Shown piece by piece: positions 8,677 to 17,502 of a DNA stretch of 64,000 nucleotides. The translations under genes and the position numbers were made by a program. Each line of letters begins with the position of its first letter. Positions within the stretch are counted from its first letter, which is position 1. This DNA comes from an uncultured Jannaschia sp. GTDB lineage: Bacteria; Pseudomonadota; Alphaproteobacteria; Rhodobacterales; Rhodobacteraceae. The stretch spans positions 1 to 64,000 of the forward strand of contig NZ_CANLTR010000016.1 in assembly GCF_947494055.1 (NCBI RefSeq), read 5' to 3'. The notes beneath the pieces were generated by a model that had not been told where the DNA came from, did not search any database, and was given only the letters and a program-made list of their open reading frames with translations.

Positions 8677-9675
8677 TCAAAGCAGCTCCTGCTCCCGCGA
8701 CCAGTCGATCACCCGCCGGAACCCCTCGCGGTGGTCGACCTTGGGCGCGTAGCCAAGCTTTTCGCGCGATTTCGAGAGATCGAAGTCGCGGTTCTTGGTG
8801 AAGAAGGCGACGCGGCGGGGATGGAGCGGCGGCTCGATCCCAAGCGGCTTGCACAGCGCCTCGCAGAGCCGGCCGGCATTCATCACCAGCCCCACCGGCA
8901 CCCGCGCCCGCGGCGGCTTCACCCCGAGGATCTCGGCGATGCTGCGCGCGAGCTCGTTCAGCGTGGGCTTCGAGGGCCCGCCGATCAGGAACACCTCGCC
9001 CTCGCCCTCCGCCTTCTCGCCCGCGAGCAGGAAGCCCTCCACGAGGTCGTCGATGTAGACGAAGTGGTAATGCGGCTCCCCATTGCCGATCATCACGAAG
9101 CGGCCGCGCGCGATCGGGCGGATCATCTTCAGAAACCGCGTGTCGCCCGGCCCGTAGATCCCGCAGGGGCGCACCACGGTCCAGGGCTGGCCGATCTCGT
9201 CGCCGACCCGGCGGGCGAGCAGCTCGCCCTCGAGCTTGGTCTCCTGGTAGTCGTCGCCCGGCGAGAATTCGGTGGTCTCGTCGCCCGGCCCCTGCTTGAC
9301 GTGCCCGTGCACCCCCATCGTCGAGGTATGCACGAAGCGGCGGCAGCCCGCTTTGCGCGCCGCGCGGATCAGCCGGTCGGTCGCGTCCACATGGACGGCC
9401 TCGAGCACCGCGCGTCCCCCGCCCACCTGCCGGAACACCGCCGCGACGTGGAACACCGTGTCGACGCCTTCGACCGCGCGCGCGCAATCGGCCACATCGG
9501 TCAGGTCGCCCTCGATCACCTCGACCTCGGGCGGCAGATCCCGGCGCGAGCCGTCTGTGCGCACGAAGGCCCGCACCCGCGCCCCCTCGGCGGCCAGGCG
9601 ACGCGCCAGATGGCTGCCGGTGAACCCGCCCGCCCCGGTAACGAGAACCCGTCGGTCGCTCCAGAATCCGGCCAT
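8677..9675 (-). CDS. NAD-dependent epimerase/dehydratase (extended SDR)
   Basis: A 332-residue extended short-chain dehydrogenase. It shows the Rossmann motif GAGGFTGSHLARRL near the N-terminus, DLTD after strand 3, the catalytic YQETK (YxxxK) around residue 145, and a conserved RPCGIYGPGD segment. Such proteins act on nucleotide sugars, or on hydroxysteroid- or flavanol-like compounds; the gene context favours a nucleotide sugar. It stands alone on the minus strand, convergent with the GlpD-like gene. A longer overlapping frame on the same strand (8588-9748) is a shadow. Confidence 0.85.
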   Translation of the reverse strand: MAGFWSDRRVLVTGAGGFTGSHLARRLAAEGARVRAFVRTDGSRRDLPPEVEVIEGDLTDVADCARAVEGVDTVFHVAAVFRQVGGGRAVLEAVHVDATDRLIRAARKAGCRRFVHTSTMGVHGHVKQGPGDETTEFSPGDDYQETKLEGELLARRVGDEIGQPWTVVRPCGIYGPGDTRFLKMIRPIARGRFVMIGNGEPHYHFVYIDDLVEGFLLAGEKAEGEGEVFLIGGPSKPTLNELARSIAEILGVKPPRARVPVGLVMNAGRLCEALCKPLGIEPPLHPRRVAFFTKNRDFDLSKSREKLGYAPKVDHREGFRRVIDWSREQELL

Positions 9676-9766
9676 CGTCCATGTCCTCTTCGCGCGCGAA
9701 ACCCGGAGCGGAATCCGGCCCCGGGGGTGATTTCGGGCCTACAGGCATGGCTGCGACCCCGCAAGT

Positions 9767-9780
9767 TTTCGCATGCGAAA
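9767..9780. promoter_or_regulatory. parS-like palindrome, distal copy
   Basis: A perfect 14-bp palindrome, TTTCGCATGCGAAA, in the region between the epimerase and the flippase-like gene. The same 14 bases occur at 17409-17422 and 18499-18512 next to parB. I read it as a ParB binding site about 7.6 kb from the nearest other copy; binding is inferred. Confidence 0.6.
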
Positions 9781-9923
9781 CGGTTTACGGCAGCCCCTTC
9801 GGGGGACGATGTTCCGACAACGACGATTTACCTTCGGTCATTGGGGCGTCTCCCGAACGGCCGTGCTAAAGACCTTCGGAGAAATTGTTTTTCCAGGAAG
9901 GGTGGCCTGGACAAGGTAGTCGA

Positions 9924-10961
9924 ATGCGCGACGCGCAAAGTGCAGACTTTTCCAGTCCGTCCGATCTGGCAAATCCGGTCGGTGCCGAGTTCGAACACTT
10001 CGCCGGTTCCGGTCGAAGTTCCGCCTCGCGCCGTGGCACGTGGCTCCGGATCACTGCCTCGGTCGCACTCATTGCCCTCATTCTGTCGCAGGCCAGGCTC
10101 GACGCGGTCCTCGGCGCGATGGCCGGGGTCGATCCGCACTGGATCGCCCTCGCCGTTGCGCTGCAGATCGTGGGACCGGCGATCACCGCCCTGCGCTGGC
10201 GGGGGCTTCTCGCGGCGCGGGGAGTGACGCCCGGCTGGAGCTATCTGTGGAAATCGGTTCTGGTCTCGGGTTTCTTCCGGCAGTTCATGCCGACGATCAT
10301 CGGCGGCGACGTGATCCGCGGCTACGACGCCTGGCGGGCCGGCGCCTCGGCCGGGCTCGCGGTGATGTCGCTACTACTCGACCGGCTCCTCGGCCTGCTG
10401 GCCTTGGTCACGATGACGCTCGGCGGGGTGCTGCTCTCGGCCGAGATCTCGGCGCGCCTACCGGGGATCGGGCTCTACGCTGTGGCCGTCTTCGCGGTGC
10501 TGGTGGCGCTGATCGCGCAGATCCTGCTGCCGTCGCGGGCGAGCCTGCGGCTCGGCGCGGTCGGGATCGCGCGGCTGCCGGCGATGCTGCGGGGGCGGGT
10601 CACCAAGATCGCCGAGGCGCTCATTAGCTACCGCGACGCGAGGGGCGTGCTCGTGCAGGCGCTGGCGCTGTCCTTCGTGCTCCAGCTCACGGTGATCACC
10701 TTCTACTGGTCGATCGGCCGCGCGCTCGGCCTGCCGGTGGATTACGGCAGCTTCCTCGTGATCGCGCCGGTGGCGATCTTCGTGATGATGCTGCCGATCA
10801 GCATCAACGGCATCGGCGTGCGCGAGGGCGTGTTCGTCTTCCTGCTGGGCCAATGGGGCGTGGCGCCGGCCGAGGCGGTGGCGCTGGCCTGGATCGAATA
10901 CGGCATCTTCCTCGTGTTCGGCCTACTGGGCGGCGGACTCTACGCGCTGCGGCGGCGTTGA
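9924..10961 (+). CDS. Lysylphosphatidylglycerol synthase-type (UPF0104) flippase-like membrane protein
   Basis: A 345-residue integral membrane protein with about eight hydrophobic helices. Family features include QIVGPAITALRWRGLL, RQFMPTIIGGDVIRGYD and LPISINGIGVREG; the last two are hallmarks of the membrane half of the MprF/AglD-like family, which moves lipids or lipid-linked sugars across the membrane. The ATG at 9924 is preferred over an in-frame TTG at 9885 because AAGG stands 7 nt upstream. It may flip a lipid-linked glycan made by neighbouring enzymes (inference). Confidence 0.8.
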   Translation: MRDAQSADFSSPSDLANPVGAEFEHFAGSGRSSASRRGTWLRITASVALIALILSQARLDAVLGAMAGVDPHWIALAVALQIVGPAITALRWRGLLAARGVTPGWSYLWKSVLVSGFFRQFMPTIIGGDVIRGYDAWRAGASAGLAVMSLLLDRLLGLLALVTMTLGGVLLSAEISARLPGIGLYAVAVFAVLVALIAQILLPSRASLRLGAVGIARLPAMLRGRVTKIAEALISYRDARGVLVQALALSFVLQLTVITFYWSIGRALGLPVDYGSFLVIAPVAIFVMMLPISINGIGVREGVFVFLLGQWGVAPAEAVALAWIEYGIFLVFGLLGGGLYALRRR

Positions 10962-11131
10962 CGGGCGGGACCGAGATCCGGTACCGTCCGGAGCCGCAAT
11001 GCATGATCGCCGAACTTGCCGGCCCGATGCCTGAAGCGAAGGACCACATGTTGCATGGGAGGCTCTTCGCGCATCTGGGCCGCAACCCGATCCTGCGCTG
11101 CCCGGCGCGGACCGCCTTCGGCGATCCGACC

Positions 11132-12763
11132 TCAAATCGGCAGCGCCGCGCAGGCGGCCGGGTCGCCGGCCTCGCCGCCCCGCCAGCGCAGCGCAAAGAC
11201 GCTGTCGATGGACCGGGTCTCTATCTCGCGCCCGTTCGCCGCGAAGACCGGTTCGAGCGCTTGCCGCGCGCCCAGCCGGAACCAGGAATTCTCGCTCGTT
11301 ACAAACAGGCCCTCGGGCACGCAATCAAGGACGCGGGCCAGCGTCTCGGACTCGCCGATCACCGGGCGCCCGGTGCGGGGGTCGATCGCGAAGGGCGCCG
11401 GCTCGGGCAGCTCCGTGAGCCGGCTCGGCCCGTAGAGGAGGTCATAATCCCCGAGCTCGGCGATGGTCTGCAACTCGCGCATGGTGATCCGGAAGGGCAG
11501 CTCGGTCCACGCGCCCAGCGAGGTCGCCACACCGTCCCAATTCTCGTCGGGCAAGGGGCTGTTTGTATTCCCGCGCAGCGCGTCGATGGAGCGCTCGAAG
11601 AAGGGGTTGGTCAACGCCGCGAACAACGTCGTGAGGATCAGCGCCGGCAAAACCAGCCGGCCCCGGGTCGGATCGACCTCGCGCGCGGCGCCGGCCGCGA
11701 GCCGGCCGAAGAGCGGCACGATCGCAGTAGCGGCGAGGCCCCACAGGGCGAAGAAGAATGGCATCCCGTAAGAAAGGTAGCGTTCGGTCTTCATGCCGCC
11801 GAAGGTCTGCCCGACGAAGATTGCCCCGAAGACCACAAGACAGAACGACGCGAGCCGCGCGTGCCGGCCCATCGCGACGATCGCCGCCACGGGGAAGAGC
11901 GGCCAGAGCGTCGGATACATCGTCACGAGGACGCCGTGGTAAAACATGACGTCGTTCTGCTTGTCGGCGAGCCAGAGCGGGGTCCAGCGATAGGTGTGCC
12001 AGAGCGCCCCCAGGATGCCCGTCGCCTGCGCCAGCGCCACGAGCGCGATCCCGAGGAGCGCGATCCCGGCCAGGATGGTCCAAGGACGGCGCCGGACGAG
12101 GATCGCGGGCAGGAAGAACGCGCCGAAGAGCCAGGCCAGCATGCCGGCCAAGCCGATCGCGGTGGTGATCTGCAGGTACAAGGCCACGACAAGGGAAAGC
12201 GCCGCGCCCGCGGCCCAGAGGAGCCGGGCCCGCAGGGCAGTGGCGAGGGCCGCCTCGAAGATTGCGATGGCGCCCAGGAGGAAAGTGAAGCTGTGCCAGG
12301 AATAGAAGCGCAGCGTCTGCGCCTCGATGATGCCTTGCGGCCAGAACACCGCCAGGAGGCCCGCCCCGAGCCCGCCCGCCCAGCCCGCCCGCGCCTGCAG
12401 CCACAGAAACAGGACCGGCGCCACGAGGATGCCCGGGAGCACCGAGAACAGCCGTCCCACGAAGAGGGTGTCCCGCCCCGTCGCCTCGAAGAGCGTGGCG
12501 ATGGCGAAGGTGAACCAGCTCGTACGGGTGTATTCGCCGTCGAGGATGGAGGGCCGCCCGGTCTCGATCCAGCCCCGCGCGCCGAGCAGGTGGTAGAGTT
12601 CGTCGAACTGCGCGGAGCTGTCGAGCAGGCCCGTGCGGAAGACGAGCGCGAGAAGGCAAAGGCCGAGCGCTGTGGCCCAGAGGCCGAGGCCCGCGGCCGG
12701 ACGCGAAGGAAATCGGGAAGAGGTGGATGTCACGTGGAAGCCGGGGGATCTGGAAAACGTCAT
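11132..12763 (-). CDS. GT-C-type polytopic membrane glycosyltransferase
   Basis: A 543-residue protein with about ten membrane helices. An early acidic loop, QFDELYHLLGARGW, corresponds to the catalytic D/E loop of GT-C enzymes (PMT/ArnT-like), which use lipid-linked sugar donors on the periplasmic side. The soluble C-terminal segment of about 130 residues follows 'NPFFERSIDALRG'. The ATG at 12763 has a GGAG site about 10 nt upstream; the longer frame would need a TTG. It pairs functionally with the GT2 polyprenyl-phosphate sugar transferases, which would make its donor. Acceptor unknown. Confidence 0.78.
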   Translation of the reverse strand: MTFSRSPGFHVTSTSSRFPSRPAAGLGLWATALGLCLLALVFRTGLLDSSAQFDELYHLLGARGWIETGRPSILDGEYTRTSWFTFAIATLFEATGRDTLFVGRLFSVLPGILVAPVLFLWLQARAGWAGGLGAGLLAVFWPQGIIEAQTLRFYSWHSFTFLLGAIAIFEAALATALRARLLWAAGAALSLVVALYLQITTAIGLAGMLAWLFGAFFLPAILVRRRPWTILAGIALLGIALVALAQATGILGALWHTYRWTPLWLADKQNDVMFYHGVLVTMYPTLWPLFPVAAIVAMGRHARLASFCLVVFGAIFVGQTFGGMKTERYLSYGMPFFFALWGLAATAIVPLFGRLAAGAAREVDPTRGRLVLPALILTTLFAALTNPFFERSIDALRGNTNSPLPDENWDGVATSLGAWTELPFRITMRELQTIAELGDYDLLYGPSRLTELPEPAPFAIDPRTGRPVIGESETLARVLDCVPEGLFVTSENSWFRLGARQALEPVFAANGREIETRSIDSVFALRWRGGEAGDPAACAALPI

Positions 12764-12921
12764 GTACCGACACTCCAAGAACCGAATTACTTGCAAAAGA
12801 CTTAAATCGCGCCCGGGGGCGCCTCGAACAATGACCGAACGCTAGCGGCGGGGCGGCGGCATTGCAACGCGCGCGACCATCTCCCCTGCCCGTCCCGAAC
12901 CCGGTCGGGGTCCGCCTTCCC

Positions 12922-14109
12922 TCAGGGCCCGACCGAGAGCGAAGTGGGGCTCTCGGGCGTGTCGTCGGCCTCGGCCGACAGGAACCGGCCCAGACCGTGC
13001 AGGCCGGGGACGTTGTCGCAGAGCACCTTCAGGAAAACGAGGATCGGCACCGCCATCAGCGCACCGGGGATCGACCACAGGAACGACCAGAACGCCACCG
13101 CGACGAAGACCGCGACCGTGTTGATGCGCAGCCGGCGCCCCACCACCGTGGGGGTGACGAACTGCCCCTCGATGGCGGTGCAGGCGAAATAGGCGAGCGG
13201 CGGCAGGAGCGCGGCGCCGATCGTCTCGAAGGTCGCGAGCGAGACCACGGCGACGATCGCGATACCCCCGAGCGCGCCGATATAAGGCAGAAAGTTCACC
13301 AGCGCGGCGAGCACGCCCCAAAGAAGCGGTGTCGGCATGCCGAGCGCCCACATGGCGAGCCCCACCGCCAGGCCCAGCCCCGCATTGATCGCGGCGATCG
13401 TGAGCAGGTAGCGCGAGATCTCGCCCTCGATGTCGCGGACCGTGCGGAGCGCACGTTTCTTGTCGTGGAGCGAGCCGAAGGACTTCACGATCTGCTCGGA
13501 GAAGTGCTCGCCGCTCGCGAGAAGGAACAGCGTCAGGATGACCACGATCACCGTGGTCGTCAGGATCGAGAGCGCCGAGCCCGCGACCTGGCTCAGGATG
13601 CCCGGCTGCTGCACGGTGACCTGCTGGATACCCGCGCCGCCGCCCGTTGCGCCCTCCACCTGCTCGGCCATGTCGGTCACGGTGGAAAGCGGGTCGCGCA
13701 GAGACTCGAACTTCGCGCGCACCTCGGCGGCCATGCGCGGCGCGTCGTCGACGAGATCGAAGAAGGGCGTGCCGAGCGCACCGAAGGCCCCGGCGATGCC
13801 GAGCGCCAGCGCGAGCACCACGAGCCCCGCGGCCAGCCCCTCGCCCAGGCCCCGCCGGTGCAGCGCGCGCACCAGCGGCGAGAGCGTGAGCGCGAGCAGG
13901 AGCGCGAGCACGACCGGCATGAAGAACGCCGCAGCCGAATAGAGCGCGGCCCCCACCAGGACGAGCAGGATGCCCGCCATTAGCCCGTTGGACCGTCGCG
14001 TCGCCGCGAGGAGCGCGGCCGTCGGATCCGCTGCTTCGCCGGCGGGCGGAGGGGATGGAGACGGCGGTGAGGACGACGCGGCGGGCGGCACGGGATCGGG
14101 AAACGGCAC
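12922..14109 (-). CDS. AI-2E-family (PerM-like) membrane transporter
   Basis: A 395-residue membrane protein. After a Pro/Ser-rich cytoplasmic lead come paired helices, a soluble segment in the middle (residues about 110-190), and a C-terminal half with LGMPTPLLWGVLAALVNFLPYIGALGG and PTVVGRRLRINTVAVFVAV, both typical of the AI-2E/PerM family. Members move varied small solutes and the substrate cannot be assigned. A GTG at 14109 is chosen as start because GGAG lies about 8 nt upstream; an in-frame GTG at 14262 would add a low-complexity extension. Same strand as the GT-C gene, with a 158-bp gap. Confidence 0.8.
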   Translation of the reverse strand: MPFPDPVPPAASSSPPSPSPPPAGEAADPTAALLAATRRSNGLMAGILLVLVGAALYSAAAFFMPVVLALLLALTLSPLVRALHRRGLGEGLAAGLVVLALALGIAGAFGALGTPFFDLVDDAPRMAAEVRAKFESLRDPLSTVTDMAEQVEGATGGGAGIQQVTVQQPGILSQVAGSALSILTTTVIVVILTLFLLASGEHFSEQIVKSFGSLHDKKRALRTVRDIEGEISRYLLTIAAINAGLGLAVGLAMWALGMPTPLLWGVLAALVNFLPYIGALGGIAIVAVVSLATFETIGAALLPPLAYFACTAIEGQFVTPTVVGRRLRINTVAVFVAVAFWSFLWSIPGALMAVPILVFLKVLCDNVPGLHGLGRFLSAEADDTPESPTSLSVGP

Positions 14110-14518
14110 GGACGGATCTCCGGTGGAGGTGCCGGAAGCCAAAGCCGCACGGGCGAACCCGTGCGCCCCGGACAGGATCGCAGGACGAACGGGGGTTCGG
14201 TGAGGTTTGTTCCGCGGGACGCCCTGCCTCCGACACGCGGGCGGCGAGGTCAGACAATCCACCCGGCTGTAAGGCCGGGCAGCCCCCGACCGCCCCCATG
14301 GGCGGGGGCTTCACCCCCACCCGCGGCCAGGGGCTGCCATTACCGTATCAAACAGCCACAGATCGACGTCGTCGACCACCAGGCCGTCACTCCGAACTCA
14401 CAACCGAAGAGACGTGGGTTACGCACGGCGGCCCGCTCGGCAGGACGCCGAGCGGGACCGAGGGCTCCATCCGCAACCTGCTCCCAACGCGGATTTCACG
14501 AAGCTGCCGCCCGCCCCC
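14110..14518. other. Intergenic region with two GC-rich inverted repeats
   Basis: About 410 bp lie between the replication initiator (ending at 14519) and the AI-2E gene start. There is a perfect 10-bp inverted repeat at 14432-14441/14447-14456 and an AGCCCCCG...CGGGGGCT pair at 14281-14288/14303-14310. Neither has a T run. The first is placed to be the end signal of the initiator transcript. No gene is seen. Confidence 0.45.
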
Positions 14519-15676
14519 TCAGCACGCCCGCTTCGCCAGCCATCCCAGGAACGCGCGGTCGGGGCTGCGAAGCGCGGGGCGGCCCGTGGCGGCCCAGAAG
14601 TCGCGCCATTCCGCCTCGAGCGCGTAGATGTCGGCGCCGGGCGCGCGGGCGCGGGCCGCCTCCAGCGTCTCGGGACGCAGGCTCGGCGCGCGCGCCGTCT
14701 CGACCAGGCGCTGCGGGGTCACGCGGATCACGTCGCCCCCCACCTCTTCGAGGTCGTAGTCCGGGATGTTGCCCCGGGCGATGATCTCCCGGAGCATCGC
14801 GCGAAAGACGCGGCGCGGCGAGGCGGAGCCGCATTTCTTGCACAGGGTCGCGACCGAGACCTGCCATTCGGGCTGCCGGCCGCAATGCTTGCGCGCGAGT
14901 TCGTAGAGCCGCCGCTCGAGCGGCTTGCGGAGCGTGAAATAGTCCCGGCTCAAGGTCAGCACCGATTTCGACAGCACCGCGCGGAAGAGCCATTCGCTCA
15001 AGGTGACGCTCACCGAGACCATCCGCCCCGCCCGTGTCCGCCGTACGATCTGCCAGCTCTCGATCAGGCCGAAGCCGGAGGTCGTCTCGGTGTCGCCGGT
15101 GACGATGTCGGTGGTGATGCGGGTGCCGGCCAGCCGCTCGAAGGCGTCGCGCAGCCGCCGGTAGCCGTCGCCGGAGGTCTCGCGCCCCGTCGCCACCATC
15201 AGGTCGTGGGCGGTGAGCGTGAGCGTGCGCGCCACATCGCGTCCGGCGTTCAGCGCCGCCATGAGCTGGCTGATGCAGAAGATCAGGATGTCGGCGTCGA
15301 AGATCGTCGCCCGCCCCTTCATCGAGGGCACGATCTGCACGTGACAGCCGTTGTGCTCGTAGTCGAGGATGCGCCGGTCGGGGCGGGTCGAGAGCGAGAA
15401 GAGCGGGTGCTCCATCGCCGCGAGGTCGTGCTTGGGAACCGCGCCGAGGAAGTCGCACACGAAGAAGTCGCGCGCCGGGGCGAGCGGCAGCTCGGGGGAT
15501 CCGAAGGCCAAGGTTCCGCTCACCTGTCCCGCCGGGCCGACGGGGCACTCCGCTCGCGCATGATCGCTGCTCTCTGCTCGGTCGCCCCGTGCGCCCGTCT
15601 TCGCGGGATTCGGGGTTTCATTGACGCCCGAGCCTAAGGTCTGTGGATAAGTCCGTCCAGCCTTCTGCGCCGCCAT
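14519..15676 (-). CDS. Plasmid-type replication initiator (RPA/RepA-like)
   Basis: A protein of about 385 residues, if started at the ATG at 15676, that matches the replication-initiator-A type found on alphaproteobacterial extrachromosomal replicons. The conserved core begins around FFVCDFLGAVPKHDLAAMEHPLFSLSTRPD and continues through SQLMAALNAG, LTAHDLMVATGR and a winged-helix-like FTLRKPLERRLYELARKHCG. It would bind the iterons next to it and open the origin. It is divergent from parA, with the origin-like region between. The start is uncertain: the frame extends to 15862 through sequence that does not look coding, and a GTG at 15523 is a shorter option. Family naming (RepA versus DnaA-like group) needs a tree. 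Confidence 0.78.
   Translation of the reverse strand: MAAQKAGRTYPQTLGSGVNETPNPAKTGARGDRAESSDHARAECPVGPAGQVSGTLAFGSPELPLAPARDFFVCDFLGAVPKHDLAAMEHPLFSLSTRPDRRILDYEHNGCHVQIVPSMKGRATIFDADILIFCISQLMAALNAGRDVARTLTLTAHDLMVATGRETSGDGYRRLRDAFERLAGTRITTDIVTGDTETTSGFGLIESWQIVRRTRAGRMVSVSVTLSEWLFRAVLSKSVLTLSRDYFTLRKPLERRLYELARKHCGRQPEWQVSVATLCKKCGSASPRRVFRAMLREIIARGNIPDYDLEEVGGDVIRVTPQRLVETARAPSLRPETLEAARARAPGADIYALEAEWRDFWAATGRPALRSPDRAFLGWLAKRAC
15642..15650 (-). promoter_or_regulatory. DnaA box
   Basis: TGTGGATAA is the exact reverse complement of the consensus DnaA box TTATCCACA. It lies beside the iteron-like repeats, at the very start of the initiator gene or just upstream of it, depending on the true start codon. 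Confidence 0.65.
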
Positions 15677-15680
15677 CGGG

Positions 15681-15738
15681 GGATCGGAATCGCCCGACAC
15701 GTGGTTTCGGAATCGCTCTATCGTGGGATCGGATTCAC
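15681..15738 (+). repeat. Iteron-like direct repeats, probable replication origin
   Basis: Three 13-nt direct repeats begin at 15681, 15704 and 15726 (GGATCGGAATCGC, GTTTCGGAATCGC, GGATCGGATTCAC), a spacing of 23 and 22 nt, about two helical turns. They are followed by an A/T-richer stretch to about 15860. With the adjacent DnaA box and initiator gene this is the best candidate for oriV. Confidence 0.6.
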
Positions 15739-15926
15739 CCAAGCTCTTCGAGTGGGGACGAAACGGCTGATTTTGCGGGCTATCGCGCGCGTTACCGATC
15801 TCGTAACAAACAAATAACCGATAATAACAGGAACGGATGGACGGATCTCCGCGACACGCCATCGAACGACCCGAACAACCCCCTGATTTGACTGAGAATG
15901 AAAGGCAATGAACGCAACCCTTCCCG

Positions 15927-15966
15927 TGTTACGACTTTCGTGGCACATGAGACGAAACCTGTAACA
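15927..15966. promoter_or_regulatory. 40-bp interrupted palindrome upstream of parA, probable operator
   Basis: The half-sites TGTTAC-N3-TTTCGT and ACGAAA-N3-GTAACA mirror each other across 40 bp, ending 14 bp before the parA start. Long-form ParA proteins commonly repress their own promoter through an N-terminal DNA-binding region, so an operator is likely. The inner TTTCG/CGAAA arms also resemble the parS core. Confidence 0.55.
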
Positions 15967-15980
15967 TCCGGGGATGCGCG

Positions 15981-17372
15981 ATGCCCGACGACGACCTGCC
16001 CCCTTATTTCAACATCGCCCCCGACGCGGCGATGGCTGCCCTCGGGGAGCCGACCGACACGGCCCGCTTCGCCGCCATCGCGGAAGGCTGCGCCCGTGGT
16101 CGGACCGACCTTGCGGGCCGTGGCCTCGACGCCAGTGGCGAGCGGCAGCTCCGCCTGTTCTCCACTTGGGAGATCACCCGCTACCTGATCCCCGTGGCGC
16201 CCGCCCATTTCCGCCGGGTGCTGCGACAGAACTCCGACCTGCCGCAGGGCCGGGCGGAGACCGAGGGCGGGGCCAAGTGGTTCACCCTGGACGAGGTGCT
16301 GCGCCTGCGCGCGCATTTCGCGGCCGAAGGCTCCAAGGCCAAGGATTACCGTCCCTACCGGCCGAAGGACCTGCCCGCCAAGATGGTGGCCGTGGCGAAC
16401 TTCAAGGGCGGCGTCGGCAAGACCTCGACCTGCGCCCATCTCGCCATGTCCGCGGCGCTCGACGGCTACCGCGTGCTCGTCGTCGATCTCGATTCCCAAG
16501 GCTCCATGTCGTCGATCTTCGGCGCCCGCGTCGACGACGAATGGCAGACGATCTACCCCCTCCTCGCACGGCACTACGCACGCCACCTGCAGGGCGACAA
16601 CCAGCGGCGGATGGACCGGGGCGAAGCCCCCCTGCCCCTCGATGACACGCTGTCGGAGGCGCTCAAGGTGCGCGCCGCCGACCTCGTGCAACGCACCCAC
16701 TGGCCCAACATCGACCTCGTCGGCGCGCAGCTCAACCTCTACTGGGCGGAGTTCCAGATCCCCGTCTGGCGCATGGCCTCGCGCGGCTGGAAGCTCTGGG
16801 ACGCGCTCTCCGAGACGCTCGCGGCCGACGGCGTACTGGAGAACTACGACCTCGTCTTCTTCGACACGCCTCCTGCGCTCGGCTATCTTACGATCAACGG
16901 GCTCTCGGCCGCCGACATCCTCCTCGTGCCGATGGGCGCCTCCTTCGTGGAGTTCGACTCCACGGGGCGCTTCTTCGACATGCTCCACGCCACGTTCCAG
17001 TCCATCGAGGAGGGCGAGAACGTCGCCGCCCGCGCATTGGGGCGCGAGGAGATGGCCTTTGAGTGGGACGCGGTCCGCACCCTCATCACCCGCTACGACG
17101 CCGGACAGCAGGCCGAGATGGCGGGGCTGATGCAGGCCTATCTCGGCCGTACGCTCTCGCCCTACCGACAGGACTTCACCGCGCTGATCGGCCAGTCGGG
17201 CGAGCAGGCGCGCGGCATCTACGAGGCCGATTACCGCGACTTCAACCGCGACACCTACGTGCGCGGCCGCGCCACCTTCGATGCCACCTACGCCGAGTTC
17301 AAGAAGCTCCTCGTGGGTATCTGGCGGCGTGACGAGCTTGCCGCGCAGAATGCCGAACGGGCGGCCGAATGA
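15981..17372 (+). CDS. parA: Long-form ParA partition ATPase
   Basis: A 463-residue ParA/Soj-type ATPase. Residues 1-130 form an N-terminal extension that, in long ParA proteins, binds DNA and represses the par operon. The deviant Walker A motif KGGVGKTS is at residues 142-149, VLVVDLDSQGS follows as the A' motif, and LVFFDTPPALGY is the Walker B region. It drives segregation of the replicon together with the ParB encoded 130 bp downstream. The ATG at 15981 is preceded by GGGGA. The divergent initiator upstream and the palindromes around parB support a plasmid or chromid maintenance module. Confidence 0.93.
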   Translation: MPDDDLPPYFNIAPDAAMAALGEPTDTARFAAIAEGCARGRTDLAGRGLDASGERQLRLFSTWEITRYLIPVAPAHFRRVLRQNSDLPQGRAETEGGAKWFTLDEVLRLRAHFAAEGSKAKDYRPYRPKDLPAKMVAVANFKGGVGKTSTCAHLAMSAALDGYRVLVVDLDSQGSMSSIFGARVDDEWQTIYPLLARHYARHLQGDNQRRMDRGEAPLPLDDTLSEALKVRAADLVQRTHWPNIDLVGAQLNLYWAEFQIPVWRMASRGWKLWDALSETLAADGVLENYDLVFFDTPPALGYLTINGLSAADILLVPMGASFVEFDSTGRFFDMLHATFQSIEEGENVAARALGREEMAFEWDAVRTLITRYDAGQQAEMAGLMQAYLGRTLSPYRQDFTALIGQSGEQARGIYEADYRDFNRDTYVRGRATFDATYAEFKKLLVGIWRRDELAAQNAERAAE

Positions 17373-17404
17373 GGCGCGCGTGCCCCGGATCGTCGGGGGT
17401 CGGC

Positions 17405-17426
17405 GCCGTTTCGCATGCGAAACGGC
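17405..17426. promoter_or_regulatory. parS-like palindrome between parA and parB
   Basis: A perfect 22-bp palindrome centred on TTTCGCATGCGAAA (17409-17422), located in the 130-bp gap between parA and parB. It is the longest copy of the motif. ParB recognition is inferred from position and repetition. Confidence 0.75.
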
Positions 17427-17502
17427 AGGCACGAAACGCTATGCAGGCTTGGCGTTCCGGGCCATCCTGCCTGGATTCTCGCCACACAGGACGGAGGGCC
17501 CC

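Larger units (their letters stand above)
15677..15980. other. Origin and parA promoter region between initiator and parA
   Basis: Roughly 300 bp hold the iteron-like repeats, an A/T-rich segment (about 15765-15860) with a small GTTAC/GTAAC inverted repeat (15791-15807), and a larger interrupted palindrome just before parA. No separate gene is supported. Confidence 0.55.

Noticed and set aside
10853..12805. Plus-strand frame of 650 codons
   Set aside because: Lies opposite the GT-C membrane glycosyltransferase and is rich in Arg, Glu and Pro as expected for an antisense shadow.
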